Of a DNA stretch of 54,469 bases, positions 42,486 to 50,853 are shown one piece after another. Below the pieces are notes generated by a model. That model was not told where the DNA came from. It was given only the letters and a program-made list of their open reading frames with translations, and did no database searches. The stretch lies in the NCBI GenBank assembly GCA_023415145.1, contig JAEZLW010000191.1, forward strand, positions 1 through 54,469. Direction: 5' to 3'. Positions within the stretch are counted from its first letter, which is position 1; the number at the start of each line of letters is the position of its first letter. This DNA comes from Bacillota bacterium. GTDB lineage: Bacteria; Bacillota; Clostridia; Christensenellales; Aristaeellaceae. The translations under genes were made by a program, and so were the position numbers.

Positions 42486-43697
42486 TTAAGCGTCGGTAAT
42501 GAGCTCCGCGCCCAGCACCTTCACATACAACAAGGCAATGACCGCCACGCACAGGAACATGGCAAGCACGATCACAGAGCCATAGCCGTAATTGCTCTGC
42601 CCCACCATCACCTTGTAAGCGTAAATGGACAGCGTCTCCGGCGTGCCCTTGGTCAAAACTGCGATCAGGTCATACACGCGGAAGGCATCCAGCGTACGGA
42701 ACAACAATGCCACCAGCATGGAGGGCATCAGCATGGGCAGCGTGATCTTTCGGAAGGTACGAACGGCCCCCGCGCCATCAATGGCGCTGGATTCATACAG
42801 CCCACGATCAATGATTTGCAGCCCGGCCAGCAGCAATAGCGCCATGTAAGGTGTTGTTTTCCAAACGTCAGCCAGTATAGCGGCAGCCATGGAGCCGGAT
42901 ATGGTGGTAAGCAGAAGCTCCGGCGATTTCAAAAGCCCAACCTCAGTGAACATCCTTGCCACAACACCGCTGGAGCCGTCGTACAGGTATGTCCAAATCA
43001 GGGCAGACACGGCAGTTGGTATGGCCCATGGGATCAGCGAAGTGGTGCGCACGATGCCAATGCTCCGGATGGCCTTATCCATGATGATGGCCAGCGCCAT
43101 GCCCAGCACCAGCTCAATGGCTACTGAAATCACAGTAAACACCAGCGTGTTTTTCAGTGCCGTAAAGAAACGGTCATCTGAAAGCAGCTTTTGATAACCG
43201 GCAAGGCCGATATAGTTGGAACCTACAATGCAGCTTCGCATCTCCTTCAGGTACGCTTCCGCCTTGCTGGGTGTTTGCAGTTCGGCCTTTGCATAGCTTT
43301 GCGCAAGGGCCGAAAGCCGCGCCTGCACATCGTCCACAAAGGCAGCGGTGGCCGTTGCCTCCGCTGCGGTTATGGGAATCGTTCCTTTTACGGACTCATA
43401 GGGAGCCATATGGGCGGTGATATCCGCAATCAGTGCAACAATGGCATCCTTCCCCGCATCATCCACCTTTTCCATATCCCTTTTCAGGTAATGGTTCAGG
43501 TATCGTCCATCCTCATAGAAAAGCTCCGCGTTCAGGTTGCCACCGGTATACAGCCTGTTGCGCGTCTGATCGTTGGTTTGGTAATCGAACAGCGTATACA
43601 GGCCGGAGCTGAAAATGGGATACAGGGAAAACACCGCCACCAGCAAAAGCAGGGGCAGCACAAACAGGAATTCCTTCCATGTCATGCCGCGGCGCAT
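42486..43697 (-). CDS. Sugar ABC transporter permease (MalF type) with a large extracytoplasmic insertion
   Basis: A 403-aa permease, about 100 residues longer than the other MalF-type proteins here. After the first membrane segment (about residues 9-29) a hydrophilic stretch of about 125 residues (about 33-160) precedes the second segment. By topology it should face outside. The remaining part is a normal permease, with TSLIPWAIPTAVSALIW and the EAA loop LYESSAIDGAGAVRTFRKITLP. GGGAGG precedes the start; ATG at 43697 and GTG at 43700 are both possible. The insertion may contact the binding protein, as the MalF P2 loop does in E. coli, but it sits at a different place. Confidence 0.88.
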   Translation of the reverse strand: MRRGMTWKEFLFVLPLLLLVAVFSLYPIFSSGLYTLFDYQTNDQTRNRLYTGGNLNAELFYEDGRYLNHYLKRDMEKVDDAGKDAIVALIADITAHMAPYESVKGTIPITAAEATATAAFVDDVQARLSALAQSYAKAELQTPSKAEAYLKEMRSCIVGSNYIGLAGYQKLLSDDRFFTALKNTLVFTVISVAIELVLGMALAIIMDKAIRSIGIVRTTSLIPWAIPTAVSALIWTYLYDGSSGVVARMFTEVGLLKSPELLLTTISGSMAAAILADVWKTTPYMALLLLAGLQIIDRGLYESSAIDGAGAVRTFRKITLPMLMPSMLVALLFRTLDAFRVYDLIAVLTKGTPETLSIYAYKVMVGQSNYGYGSVIVLAMFLCVAVIALLYVKVLGAELITDA

Positions 43698-44030
43698 CAC
43701 GCTTCACCTCCCACATGCGAATTCTCAGAACGGGGCTGTAACCCATAGGCTGCAGCCCCGTTGCGCCGGATGATCTCTACCTTAGCATGGATTGCCAGAA
43801 AAGTAGTGACAAATTTCCGGGGATGTAATGAAGGGGTGGAACCCCTTCATTTGAAATCGTCTCGCCCCGCGTTGCCGGGCGGCCCGGGCGCTTGCGAAGC
43901 AAGCTTTCCTTACGCTTTTTGCCGACCGCAAGCCTATACCGGCCTAGCGTAGCGACGGACGGCACTGGCTTGCAGGCCAAAAGTGCAAGATCGGAAAAAT
44001 GACTTGTCATTTTTCCGAAAGCCGATAGGC
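43698..44030 (-). other. Hairpin-rich 330-bp spacer between binding-protein and permease genes
   Basis: Within one operon this spacer carries four stem-loops. They are 43992-44017 (CGGAAAAATGAC arm, 11 bp), 43891-43905 (GCTTGC/GCAAGC), 43827-43851 (11 bp, loop GGA) and 43731-43760 (8 bp plus a G-U pair, CGGGGCTG arm). The first follows the binding-protein stop by 14 nt. The spacer has no gene. It probably lowers permease relative to binding-protein expression. The G+C-rich middle (about 43860-43980) looks unlike its surroundings and may be a repeated extragenic element. Confidence 0.6.
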
Positions 44031-45215
44031 TTATTGTGCCAGCGCAGCTTCCACGGCGGTCACAGCGGCATCAATCCCCGTCGCTCCGCTTAAGAAGCCA
44101 TACACGGCCTGCTGCAAGCCGTCGGATACCTTGGCGTATTCGGCGGATACCGGCCTTGCGATGGTGGTTTTCAATGCGTTTTTGAAGCCTTCCATGGAAA
44201 GCAGCTCATTGTTCTTGATAACTTCCTCGTTTGCCAGCATGGCATTGTAGCCGGGCAGGTAGGCCTGGGACATCACGATCTGGCCGGCCTCGCTGTTGAG
44301 GAACTTCAAAAACTCGAATGCGCCTTCCTGGTTTGCACTGTTCTTGTTGATGGCCAGCAGCCAGCCACCCACGGTGGAGCCGCCGGGCAGGGGCGCGATG
44401 GCTACCTGATCGGTGGTGATGGTGCCTTCGGATTTGATCATACCCCACTGATAGGGCCAGTTGCGGGCAAACACGCTTTCACCTTTGATGAAGGAGTTGT
44501 GGGTTTCGCCCTCTGTGTAGGTCATGACGTTTTCAGGCGTTGCCTTGGATTCGATCATGGCCTTCATGGCGGTCAAGCCGCCCTTGATATCCGTCCAGTT
44601 GGCGGTGAATTCATTGGCGTTGCATACCAGGCCCTCATACAGGGCGGACTGGAACACAAAACCGGTGGCGGTGCCGTTTTGACCCATATACTTTTCCGCC
44701 ATGGCCTGCAAATCGGCAAAGGTATAATCACCGGCGACAAGCTTTGCCGCATCTTCCTCAGACACGATATCCTTGCGGAAGTAAAGCATGCCCAGGTCAG
44801 GGAAGAAGGGCATCACGTACATCTTGCCGCTGTATGTGCCGGAAGCCATGGAACCGGCGTTGTATTCCTCAGGCTTCAAGCCGGCATCGTCCATCAAAAG
44901 GTCCAGAGGTGCAATGTAGCCAGCGGCAGCGAACTCACCCGCCCAAACCACGTCCAGGGAAACGATGTCGTACTCGGCGCTGCCAGCCTTCAGGGTTGTA
45001 ATCAGTTGCTCCCGCATGGCACCGGAGTCGTTGGTCATGTCCACCCATTCCACCTTGTAGGCGCTTTGGGCAGCGTTGAAGGCATCAATCACGGCCTGGG
45101 TGGCGGGAGTGCTGTCGCCTTGTGCGGCAAAGCGTATGGCAACAGGTTCTGCCAGTGCGGATACATTCGTTAGCACCAGCACTATCGCCAGCAAAAGAAC
45201 GGTCCACTTTTTCAT
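44031..45215 (-). CDS. Sugar ABC transporter substrate-binding protein (trehalose/maltose type)
   Basis: A 394-aa binding protein. The ATG at 45215 has AAGGAGG upstream; the frame to 45287 covers the promoter and is rejected. The signal peptide (residues 1-22) ends ALA with no lipobox. The mature part shows the usual VAIRFAAQGDST start, then YDIVSLDVVWAGEFAAAGYIAPLD and MPFFPDLGMLYFRKDI. These resemble trehalose/maltose and glucosyl-disaccharide binders. Together with two permeases and a GH65 phosphorylase, the ligand is probably an alpha-linked glucose disaccharide. Expression is likely controlled by the divergent AraC-type gene. Confidence 0.9.
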   Translation of the reverse strand: MKKWTVLLLAIVLVLTNVSALAEPVAIRFAAQGDSTPATQAVIDAFNAAQSAYKVEWVDMTNDSGAMREQLITTLKAGSAEYDIVSLDVVWAGEFAAAGYIAPLDLLMDDAGLKPEEYNAGSMASGTYSGKMYVMPFFPDLGMLYFRKDIVSEEDAAKLVAGDYTFADLQAMAEKYMGQNGTATGFVFQSALYEGLVCNANEFTANWTDIKGGLTAMKAMIESKATPENVMTYTEGETHNSFIKGESVFARNWPYQWGMIKSEGTITTDQVAIAPLPGGSTVGGWLLAINKNSANQEGAFEFLKFLNSEAGQIVMSQAYLPGYNAMLANEEVIKNNELLSMEGFKNALKTTIARPVSAEYAKVSDGLQQAVYGFLSGATGIDAAVTAVEAALAQ

Positions 45216-45286
45216 GGGGTTTCCTCCTTGTTCATCAGCCGGAAACGGAATTATGCTGTTTTCTCCGCTCCGGCGGTTTTGATACA

Positions 45287-45292
45287 ATTATA
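45287..45292 (-). promoter_or_regulatory. -10 element of the GH65 transport operon
   Basis: A perfect TATAAT (minus strand) lies about 70 nt upstream of the binding-protein ATG. No good -35 hexamer stands at 16-18 bp. This suits a promoter that needs the divergently encoded AraC-type activator. Confidence 0.55.
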
Positions 45293-45392
45293 CCTTCTAT
45301 TTACATCTGCGTATATCAATTCACTTGTAATTATGTTATTATTCCTATATCGTTTTCCCATTTAAAACAAAATTGCCGGGGTGTTATTGCGC

Positions 45393-46577
45393 ATGTTGCC
45401 TTTAGAGATAGCTCACCTGACAAGATTATTCCACCACGCCACCAGGCTGCCTATAGCGATTTACGATGGGAAGCAGTGTGTCTTGTCGCTGCCGGAAATC
45501 ATAAAAAGCGCAGCAGGGCTTGGGGAGGAGAAAAATCCCCTGGCCATTTTGAATCCCAGCCCGCGGCAGGCAGGGACATCACAATATTTGAACAATGATT
45601 ATCAGGAACAGTATGTATACTTCGAGCTGGAAGGCGGAGCATCTCTTTTGTGCGGACCGTTCACCCTAAAGCCGCCCACAGACGGTGACATCCAGCGGAT
45701 CATAAGAGCGCAGAAGCTGCCGCTTGGCAAAAGAGAGCAGCTTACCCTTCACCTCAAATCACTGCCGCTGTTAACAGAGGACAACTACTTTTACACCGGC
45801 AAGCTGATGGAAAAACTGTTTTCGGGCGGTGAACAATTGCCCGCCCATTCCCCTGACCTAACGCCGGACATGGGCAAACCGTATTTTCAGCAAACCTACG
45901 AAAACAGAATGGCGCAATTCCAACACCCGCCCTTTTTTCTGGAGCAGGAGGAAGTGCGCCTCATCCGCCATGGCGACCGGGAAAATGCCCTGAAGGTTTT
46001 GTCTGAAATCAACCGTCTTAAACGGGCCACCTTGGCCCGTGACCCGCTGCGCTCCCTGAAAAATTCGCTGATTTGCAGCTGCACGCTTTTCACCCGGGCC
46101 GCCATTGCTGGCGGTGTACCGGCCGACGAGGCGTTTACCCTGTCCGATGCCTTCATCCAGACCATAGAGGATACAATGAACCTGAAATCGCTGGATGCGC
46201 TGGAAGAGTCCATGGTTTTGCGGTTTATCGACCAGGTCGCCGCCCGCCAAAGCGCAACACTATCCGGCATCATCCGCAGCGCCATCGCCTATATCGATCA
46301 TCATTTGTCGGAGAAGCTTACCGTACCCATGATCGCAAAGCACGTGTATGTTCACCCGGACTACCTTTCCAGCCGCTTCAAGCAGGAGGCCTTCGTTTCT
46401 ATCACCGCCTTCATCCAAAAGCGTCGCATTGAGGAAGCATGCCACTTTCTGCGTTACAGTCAAAGCACCGTATCAGAAATCGCCGCTTTTTACCAGTTTT
46501 GCTCCCAGAGCCATTTCATACAGGTTTTCAAAAAACACATGGGCATGACACCGGCGCAGTACAAAAATGCAATGTAG
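45393..46577 (+). CDS. AraC family transcriptional regulator
   Basis: A 394-aa regulator. The ATG at 45393 is chosen over an in-frame GTG at 45381, which falls within the GGGGTG that may serve as ribosome binding site. The N-terminal 280 residues are an unrecognised ligand-binding part. The C-terminal 100 hold two AraC helix-turn-helix motifs (VPMIAKHVYVHPDYLSSRFKQ and VSEIAAFYQFCSQSHFIQVFKK). It is divergent from the ABC-GH65 operon, whose promoter has a TATAAT but no -35, so activation by this protein is likely. The 3' end is convergent with the Gfo/Idh gene, 12 nt apart. Confidence 0.9.
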   Translation: MLPLEIAHLTRLFHHATRLPIAIYDGKQCVLSLPEIIKSAAGLGEEKNPLAILNPSPRQAGTSQYLNNDYQEQYVYFELEGGASLLCGPFTLKPPTDGDIQRIIRAQKLPLGKREQLTLHLKSLPLLTEDNYFYTGKLMEKLFSGGEQLPAHSPDLTPDMGKPYFQQTYENRMAQFQHPPFFLEQEEVRLIRHGDRENALKVLSEINRLKRATLARDPLRSLKNSLICSCTLFTRAAIAGGVPADEAFTLSDAFIQTIEDTMNLKSLDALEESMVLRFIDQVAARQSATLSGIIRSAIAYIDHHLSEKLTVPMIAKHVYVHPDYLSSRFKQEAFVSITAFIQKRRIEEACHFLRYSQSTVSEIAAFYQFCSQSHFIQVFKKHMGMTPAQYKNAM

Positions 46578-46589
46578 GCGTATAGAAGT

Positions 46590-47573
46590 TTAAACCGTAT
46601 CATGGATGGCCGTACTTTCCTCAAAGGCTTCCAATACCTCCTGGGTTCGCAGGCCATTTATTCCGGTAGTGTCATCCTCCTCAAGCCCCTGCAGTACGCG
46701 CACCACATGGCGGATGTACGGCATCTGTACGTGTTCCAGGGGTTCAAAGGCAATGCGTTCCTCCATACCGTTCTTTAGAATAACGATAGGCTCCATGTCC
46801 ATGATGGAAAAGCGAAGACTGCCCTCACTGCCGAAGATTTCGGCCTCATCCCTGCTTTGCACCGCGTGAAAGCTGAGCTGCAGCGCGCCCTGCACGCCGC
46901 TTTTGAAGCGAAGATATCCGCTGGTCACATCGTTTACATCATAAGCCTTGCTCATGTTGGCAGAAAGGCCCGCGGCCTGCGATACCTCGCCCAGCACAAA
47001 CCGCAGCGTATCCACCATGTGGGAGCCGATGTCATACAAAAGCCCGCCTCCAGCCTCTTTTTTCGATAGCAGCCAAGCCCGCTCCTTACTTAAAGCAGGC
47101 ACAGGGCAGGAAAAGGTATACTGGAATGAGCGAATCTGCCCAATCCCGCCCCCTTCCACAATGTCCTTTAAACGCCGGAACTTTTCCTGCCCCCTTCGGT
47201 AATAAGCCACAAACAGCTTGACCCCATGGGCTTTGCAGGCCTCCATCATCTCACGGCATTCCCGCACGGTTGGGGCCATGGGCTTTTCCACATACACATG
47301 CTTGCCGTGCCTGGCGGCTTCCAGCGTGTAGAAATGGTGCATGTGCGGCGGCGTGGCAATATATACCGCATCGATTTGAGGGTCGGTTAAAATGTCCAGA
47401 TAGTTAGTGGTATATTTTTCCACTTCATGCCGCCTTGCGTAATCCGCAAGCTTTAAAGGATCACGCCGCATCACCGATACCAGCCTTGACCCTTCGATTT
47501 TTTGAAAGGCAGGGCCGCTTTTCTTTTCCGTCACTTCACCGCAGCCGATGATACCAAAGCCGATGGTTTTCAT
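46590..47573 (-). CDS. Gfo/Idh/MocA family oxidoreductase
   Basis: A 327-aa NAD(P)-dependent dehydrogenase with AAGGAGG before the ATG. The Rossmann start FGIIGCGEVTEKKSGPAF and the EKPMAPT motif are present. The catalytic-region segment GGGLLYDIGSHMVDTLRFVLGE keeps the conserved Asp and His. It follows an SDR gene after 12 nt and a GH3 gene before that, suggesting stepwise oxidation of a released sugar. It is a different branch from the family member at 25498. Substrate unknown. Confidence 0.9.
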   Translation of the reverse strand: MKTIGFGIIGCGEVTEKKSGPAFQKIEGSRLVSVMRRDPLKLADYARRHEVEKYTTNYLDILTDPQIDAVYIATPPHMHHFYTLEAARHGKHVYVEKPMAPTVRECREMMEACKAHGVKLFVAYYRRGQEKFRRLKDIVEGGGIGQIRSFQYTFSCPVPALSKERAWLLSKKEAGGGLLYDIGSHMVDTLRFVLGEVSQAAGLSANMSKAYDVNDVTSGYLRFKSGVQGALQLSFHAVQSRDEAEIFGSEGSLRFSIMDMEPIVILKNGMEERIAFEPLEHVQMPYIRHVVRVLQGLEEDDTTGINGLRTQEVLEAFEESTAIHDTV

Positions 47574-47585
47574 GTCGTTTCCTCC

Positions 47586-48371
47586 TTAAGCGTCTGCATC
47601 TTCCGTATGCAGTTCCCAATGATGATCGTGATGATAGATCATCTGCTTTGTCATGCCGCCGGCCACCACAAAGTTTTGCCCGGTAATGAAGGATGCTTGC
47701 TTGCTGCACAAATAAAGGCACATGGAGGCGATGTCTTGGGGCCTGCCCACCCGGCCGCAGGGATGCTGAAGGATATCCCCCTTGGAATAGGCGGACAGTT
47801 TGCCTCCTTCGTGATACTCCCCCGTATCGATCCAGCCGGGACTGACAGCGTTCACCCTTACCTTGCCCGCAAGGCTCACGGCCAAAGCATGATTAAGCGC
47901 GCTGATTCCGCCCTTGGCTGCAGTATAGCTTTCCGTATCCGGCTGGGACATGAATGCCCTGGTGGAAGCAATGTTCACCACCGATGCGCCTTTACGCATA
48001 TTAGGCAAAAGCAAACTGCACAGCATGTATGCTGCGGTCACGCCCAGAGACAGCACATAGCTGAAATCCTCGTACGTACACCCGGAAAGGATGCCACGCC
48101 TTGTGACACATGCGTTGTTGATCAGCGCGTCCACCGAACCAAATCGTTCTATCACTGCCTTGGCAAAACCAAAAAGCGCATCCTTTTGCGCCATGTCGCC
48201 GCAGTAAAACAGGCTTTCTGTTCCATTCGCCAAAAGATCACCGGCAAAAGCTTCGCCACGCACCTTATCCACATCCGAAAAAGCCACTGCGCAGCCTTGT
48301 TTTGCAAATTCCTCCACGATGCAACGGCCGATACCGTTTGCCCCCCCGGTGACGACGCATACCTTTTTCAT
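47586..48371 (-). CDS. SDR family oxidoreductase
   Basis: A 261-aa short-chain dehydrogenase. The ATG at 48371 has GGAAGGAAC just upstream; the frame to 48416 is not preferred. Motifs are TGGANGIGRCIVEEFA for NAD(P), NNACVTRRG, the catalytic YTAAK and ITGQNFVVAGGM. In the last one the usual DGG is AGG, a small departure near the cofactor region. It lies between GH3 and Gfo/Idh genes on one strand. It probably oxidises a sugar or sugar acid in the same pathway. Confidence 0.88.
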   Translation of the reverse strand: MKKVCVVTGGANGIGRCIVEEFAKQGCAVAFSDVDKVRGEAFAGDLLANGTESLFYCGDMAQKDALFGFAKAVIERFGSVDALINNACVTRRGILSGCTYEDFSYVLSLGVTAAYMLCSLLLPNMRKGASVVNIASTRAFMSQPDTESYTAAKGGISALNHALAVSLAGKVRVNAVSPGWIDTGEYHEGGKLSAYSKGDILQHPCGRVGRPQDIASMCLYLCSKQASFITGQNFVVAGGMTKQMIYHHDHHWELHTEDADA

Positions 48372-48412
48372 GTTCCTTCCACCTGCGTACCTTTCAGTTC
48401 TATCAAACCATT

Positions 48413-49555
48413 TCATTCAGGAGCAATCAATCCATATTTCCATTTGGCAAGAAGGATGCACCGCACGCTCTCATCGATCCGTTCCTCTGTCAGACGTCCG
48501 CTGTCCACCGCCTTGCGGATGCCCCTGGCGGCATCTGACAGGCTCACAGGCATTAGAAGTACATCGGCGCCTGCTTCAAGCGCCAGGACGGCTGTCTCCC
48601 CGGAGGAATGCAAATCGGCTACAGCTTTCATTTGCAGCGAATCGGTGATCACAAGCCCTTCAAACTTAAGCTTGTCCCGTAAAAGCCCGGTGATAAAGGT
48701 CTTCGACAGCGACGCCGGGGAATCTTTATCGATTTCCACAGCCGTCAAATGGGACACCATCACAAATTCCGCCCCGGCTGCAATCCCTGCTTGAAAGGGC
48801 AGGAATTCCGCCTGCTCCATCTCGCTCAGCGTTCTTGTGGTGACGGATGCGCCTTCATGGGAATCGGCCGTGGTACTGCCATGGCCTGGAAAATGCTTCA
48901 ATGTGGATATCACGCCATTTTCCTGAAGGCCTTTTACCACCTGGCTGACCATGGCGGATACTACGGCCGGGTCCGTGCCAAAGGACCTGGAACCAATCTC
49001 CGTGTTGGCGGGGTCAATGATCACATCCGCCACCGGGGCAAAATCCAGATTGAAGCCAAGGCGGGAAATATCTCTGGCGATGGTGGTACCCAGCGCATAC
49101 GCCTCATGGGCATCACCCCTTGTGCCAATCTCTTCCATGGGTTCAAAGCTTGTTGTATTCAGCTTCCGGGCCACGCGGGATATGGTTCCGCCCTCCTCAT
49201 CCACCGCGATGAACAGGCCGATACCCAGCTTTTGGGCAGCATATGCCTGGGAGTTTGAGATCATTTCTGTGACCTGTTTTTCCGTCACAATGTTATCCGC
49301 AAAGTATACAATGCCCCCCACCGGGTACTTTTTCAGCCCATTCCGGGTCGCTGCGGTAGCCCTCGTAGCCGTCTTCACACCCGCCACGGCCTCCGGCTCC
49401 ACAATAAAGAGCTGATATATCTTTTCATCCAGTGTCATGCTTTTAAGCAGCTCATCGATGCGGCTATCTTCATTTTCTTCTGCTGCTGCCGCGGCAAAAC
49501 AGACCAAGTTCAGCAGCAATAAGGAACATATCAGGCAGGCTGCCGCTTTTTTCAT
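48413..49555 (-). CDS. Exported GH3 beta-N-acetylhexosaminidase (NagZ-like)
   Basis: A 380-aa secreted glycoside hydrolase of family 3. A signal peptide (residues 1-25, ending AAAAE) exports it; no lipobox is present. The NagZ-subfamily motif KHFPGHGSTTADSHEG supplies the His/Asp dyad that replaces the usual acid/base. The nucleophile is Asp in VITDSLQMKAV. It is single-domain, without the GH3 C-terminal domain. It may release N-acetylglucosamine from peptidoglycan or from chitin-like or glycan oligomers outside the membrane. Two oxidoreductase genes follow on the same strand. It has its own promoter at 49602. Confidence 0.88.
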   Translation of the reverse strand: MKKAAACLICSLLLLNLVCFAAAAAEENEDSRIDELLKSMTLDEKIYQLFIVEPEAVAGVKTATRATAATRNGLKKYPVGGIVYFADNIVTEKQVTEMISNSQAYAAQKLGIGLFIAVDEEGGTISRVARKLNTTSFEPMEEIGTRGDAHEAYALGTTIARDISRLGFNLDFAPVADVIIDPANTEIGSRSFGTDPAVVSAMVSQVVKGLQENGVISTLKHFPGHGSTTADSHEGASVTTRTLSEMEQAEFLPFQAGIAAGAEFVMVSHLTAVEIDKDSPASLSKTFITGLLRDKLKFEGLVITDSLQMKAVADLHSSGETAVLALEAGADVLLMPVSLSDAARGIRKAVDSGRLTEERIDESVRCILLAKWKYGLIAPE

Positions 49556-49601
49556 AAAATAAACACTTCCTTAAACGGTTTGCCTATTCATGCTTGTACC
49601 C

Positions 49602-49630
49602 ATTGTACGTGCTTGGGTAAACATTTTCAA
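49602..49630 (-). promoter_or_regulatory. Promoter of the GH3-SDR-Gfo/Idh genes
   Basis: On the minus strand TTGAAA (49625-49630), a 17-bp spacer and TACAAT (49602-49607). The start near 49595 is about 40 nt before the GH3 ATG. Confidence 0.65.
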
Positions 49631-49701
49631 CAGGGAGGCATTGTTTTGATGTTTGCAAATATTACGGAATAGAAACCTTCCCTTAGGTATCTCAAGACAG
49701 C

Positions 49702-49730
49702 TTGTCCGGTTACCCAATATCTGCTATACT
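49702..49730 (+). promoter_or_regulatory. Promoter of the aldo/keto reductase gene
   Basis: TTGTCC (49702-49707), a 17-bp spacer and TATACT (49725-49730). The start near 49737 lies about 53 nt before the ATG at 49790. Confidence 0.6.
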
Positions 49731-49789
49731 CAGAACGATTCACCATCGCACTTCATTCCTTTTCAACCGACCCTGCAGGGAGGTAAATT

Positions 49790-50782
49790 ATGTACATTGC
49801 ATATGAACAACGGTATTCCGCCATGCAATACCGCCGCTGCGGAAAAAGCGGCATTCAGCTTCCCTTTTTGTCCCTGGGCCTGTGGCATAATTTCGGCGGG
49901 GGCGTCTCATTCGAAAACGCCCGGGAAATGGTGCTGGGCAGCTTCGATCTGGGCATTACCCACTTTGACCTGGCCAACAACTATGGCCCACCGCCCGGCT
50001 CCGCGGAGGAAACCTTCGGCCGCATCCTGAAAAAAGACCTGGCCCCTTACCGGGATGAGCTCATCATCTCTTCCAAGGCCGGTTACTATATGTGGCCTGG
50101 GCCCTACGGCGATAGGGGCAGCAAAAAGTATATCGTCTCCTCCTGTGACCAAAGCCTCAAGCGTATGGGGCTTGATTATGTGGATATTTTCTACCACCAC
50201 CGCCCGGATAGCGATACGCCCCTGGAGGAAACCATGGACGCGCTGGCAACGCTTATCCGCCAGGGCAAGGCGCTATACGCAGGCATTTCCAACTATAACG
50301 CACAGGATACTTTAAAAGCCAGCATCATTCTAAAAGGCATGGGCATCCATTGCCTCATTCACCAGCCCAAGTATTCCATGTTCCACCGTATCCCTGAGAC
50401 GGAAGGGCTCTTTGATGCTCTGCAAAAGGAGGGCATCGGCTGCATCGCCTTTTCCCCGTTGGCCCAGGGGCTTTTGACAGACAGGTATTTTTCCGGTATC
50501 CCCGCCGATTCCAGGGTAATGACCTCGGGCATATTCTTGAAGCCGGAGGCCATTACGGAAGAAAGGGTAGACAAAGCCAGGCAGCTGGATGCAATCGCAA
50601 AGCGCAGGGGGCAAAAGCTGTCCCAAATGGCGCTTTCATGGGCGCTGCGAAATCCTGTGATGACGTCGCTCATCATCGGGGCCAGCCGCTTAAGCCAGAT
50701 ACAGGAAAACCTGAAAGCCATGGATAACGCCGCCTTCACGTTAGAGGAGCTTCAGGAAATCGACGCGATCCTGGCAAAATAA
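49790..50782 (+). CDS. Aldo/keto reductase (YghZ/L-glyceraldehyde-3-phosphate reductase type)
   Basis: A 330-aa NADPH-dependent reductase of the AKR family, with GGGAGGT before the ATG. The catalytic tetrad is visible as Asp and Tyr in HFDLANNYG, Lys in IISSKAGYYMW and His in DIFYHHRPD. The segments YGPPPGSAEETFGRIL and GPYGDRGSKKYI mark the YghZ/GrpA branch, which reduces methylglyoxal and L-glyceraldehyde 3-phosphate. It likely serves aldehyde detoxification. An MFS exporter gene follows after 71 nt and may be co-transcribed. Confidence 0.9.
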   Translation: MYIAYEQRYSAMQYRRCGKSGIQLPFLSLGLWHNFGGGVSFENAREMVLGSFDLGITHFDLANNYGPPPGSAEETFGRILKKDLAPYRDELIISSKAGYYMWPGPYGDRGSKKYIVSSCDQSLKRMGLDYVDIFYHHRPDSDTPLEETMDALATLIRQGKALYAGISNYNAQDTLKASIILKGMGIHCLIHQPKYSMFHRIPETEGLFDALQKEGIGCIAFSPLAQGLLTDRYFSGIPADSRVMTSGIFLKPEAITEERVDKARQLDAIAKRRGQKLSQMALSWALRNPVMTSLIIGASRLSQIQENLKAMDNAAFTLEELQEIDAILAK

Positions 50783-50853
50783 TATTCAGGCTGAAGCGCT
50801 CCTTTTCCGTTTTCACAAAGGTAGATCCCATATTAAACACCTAAGGAGGCTTC

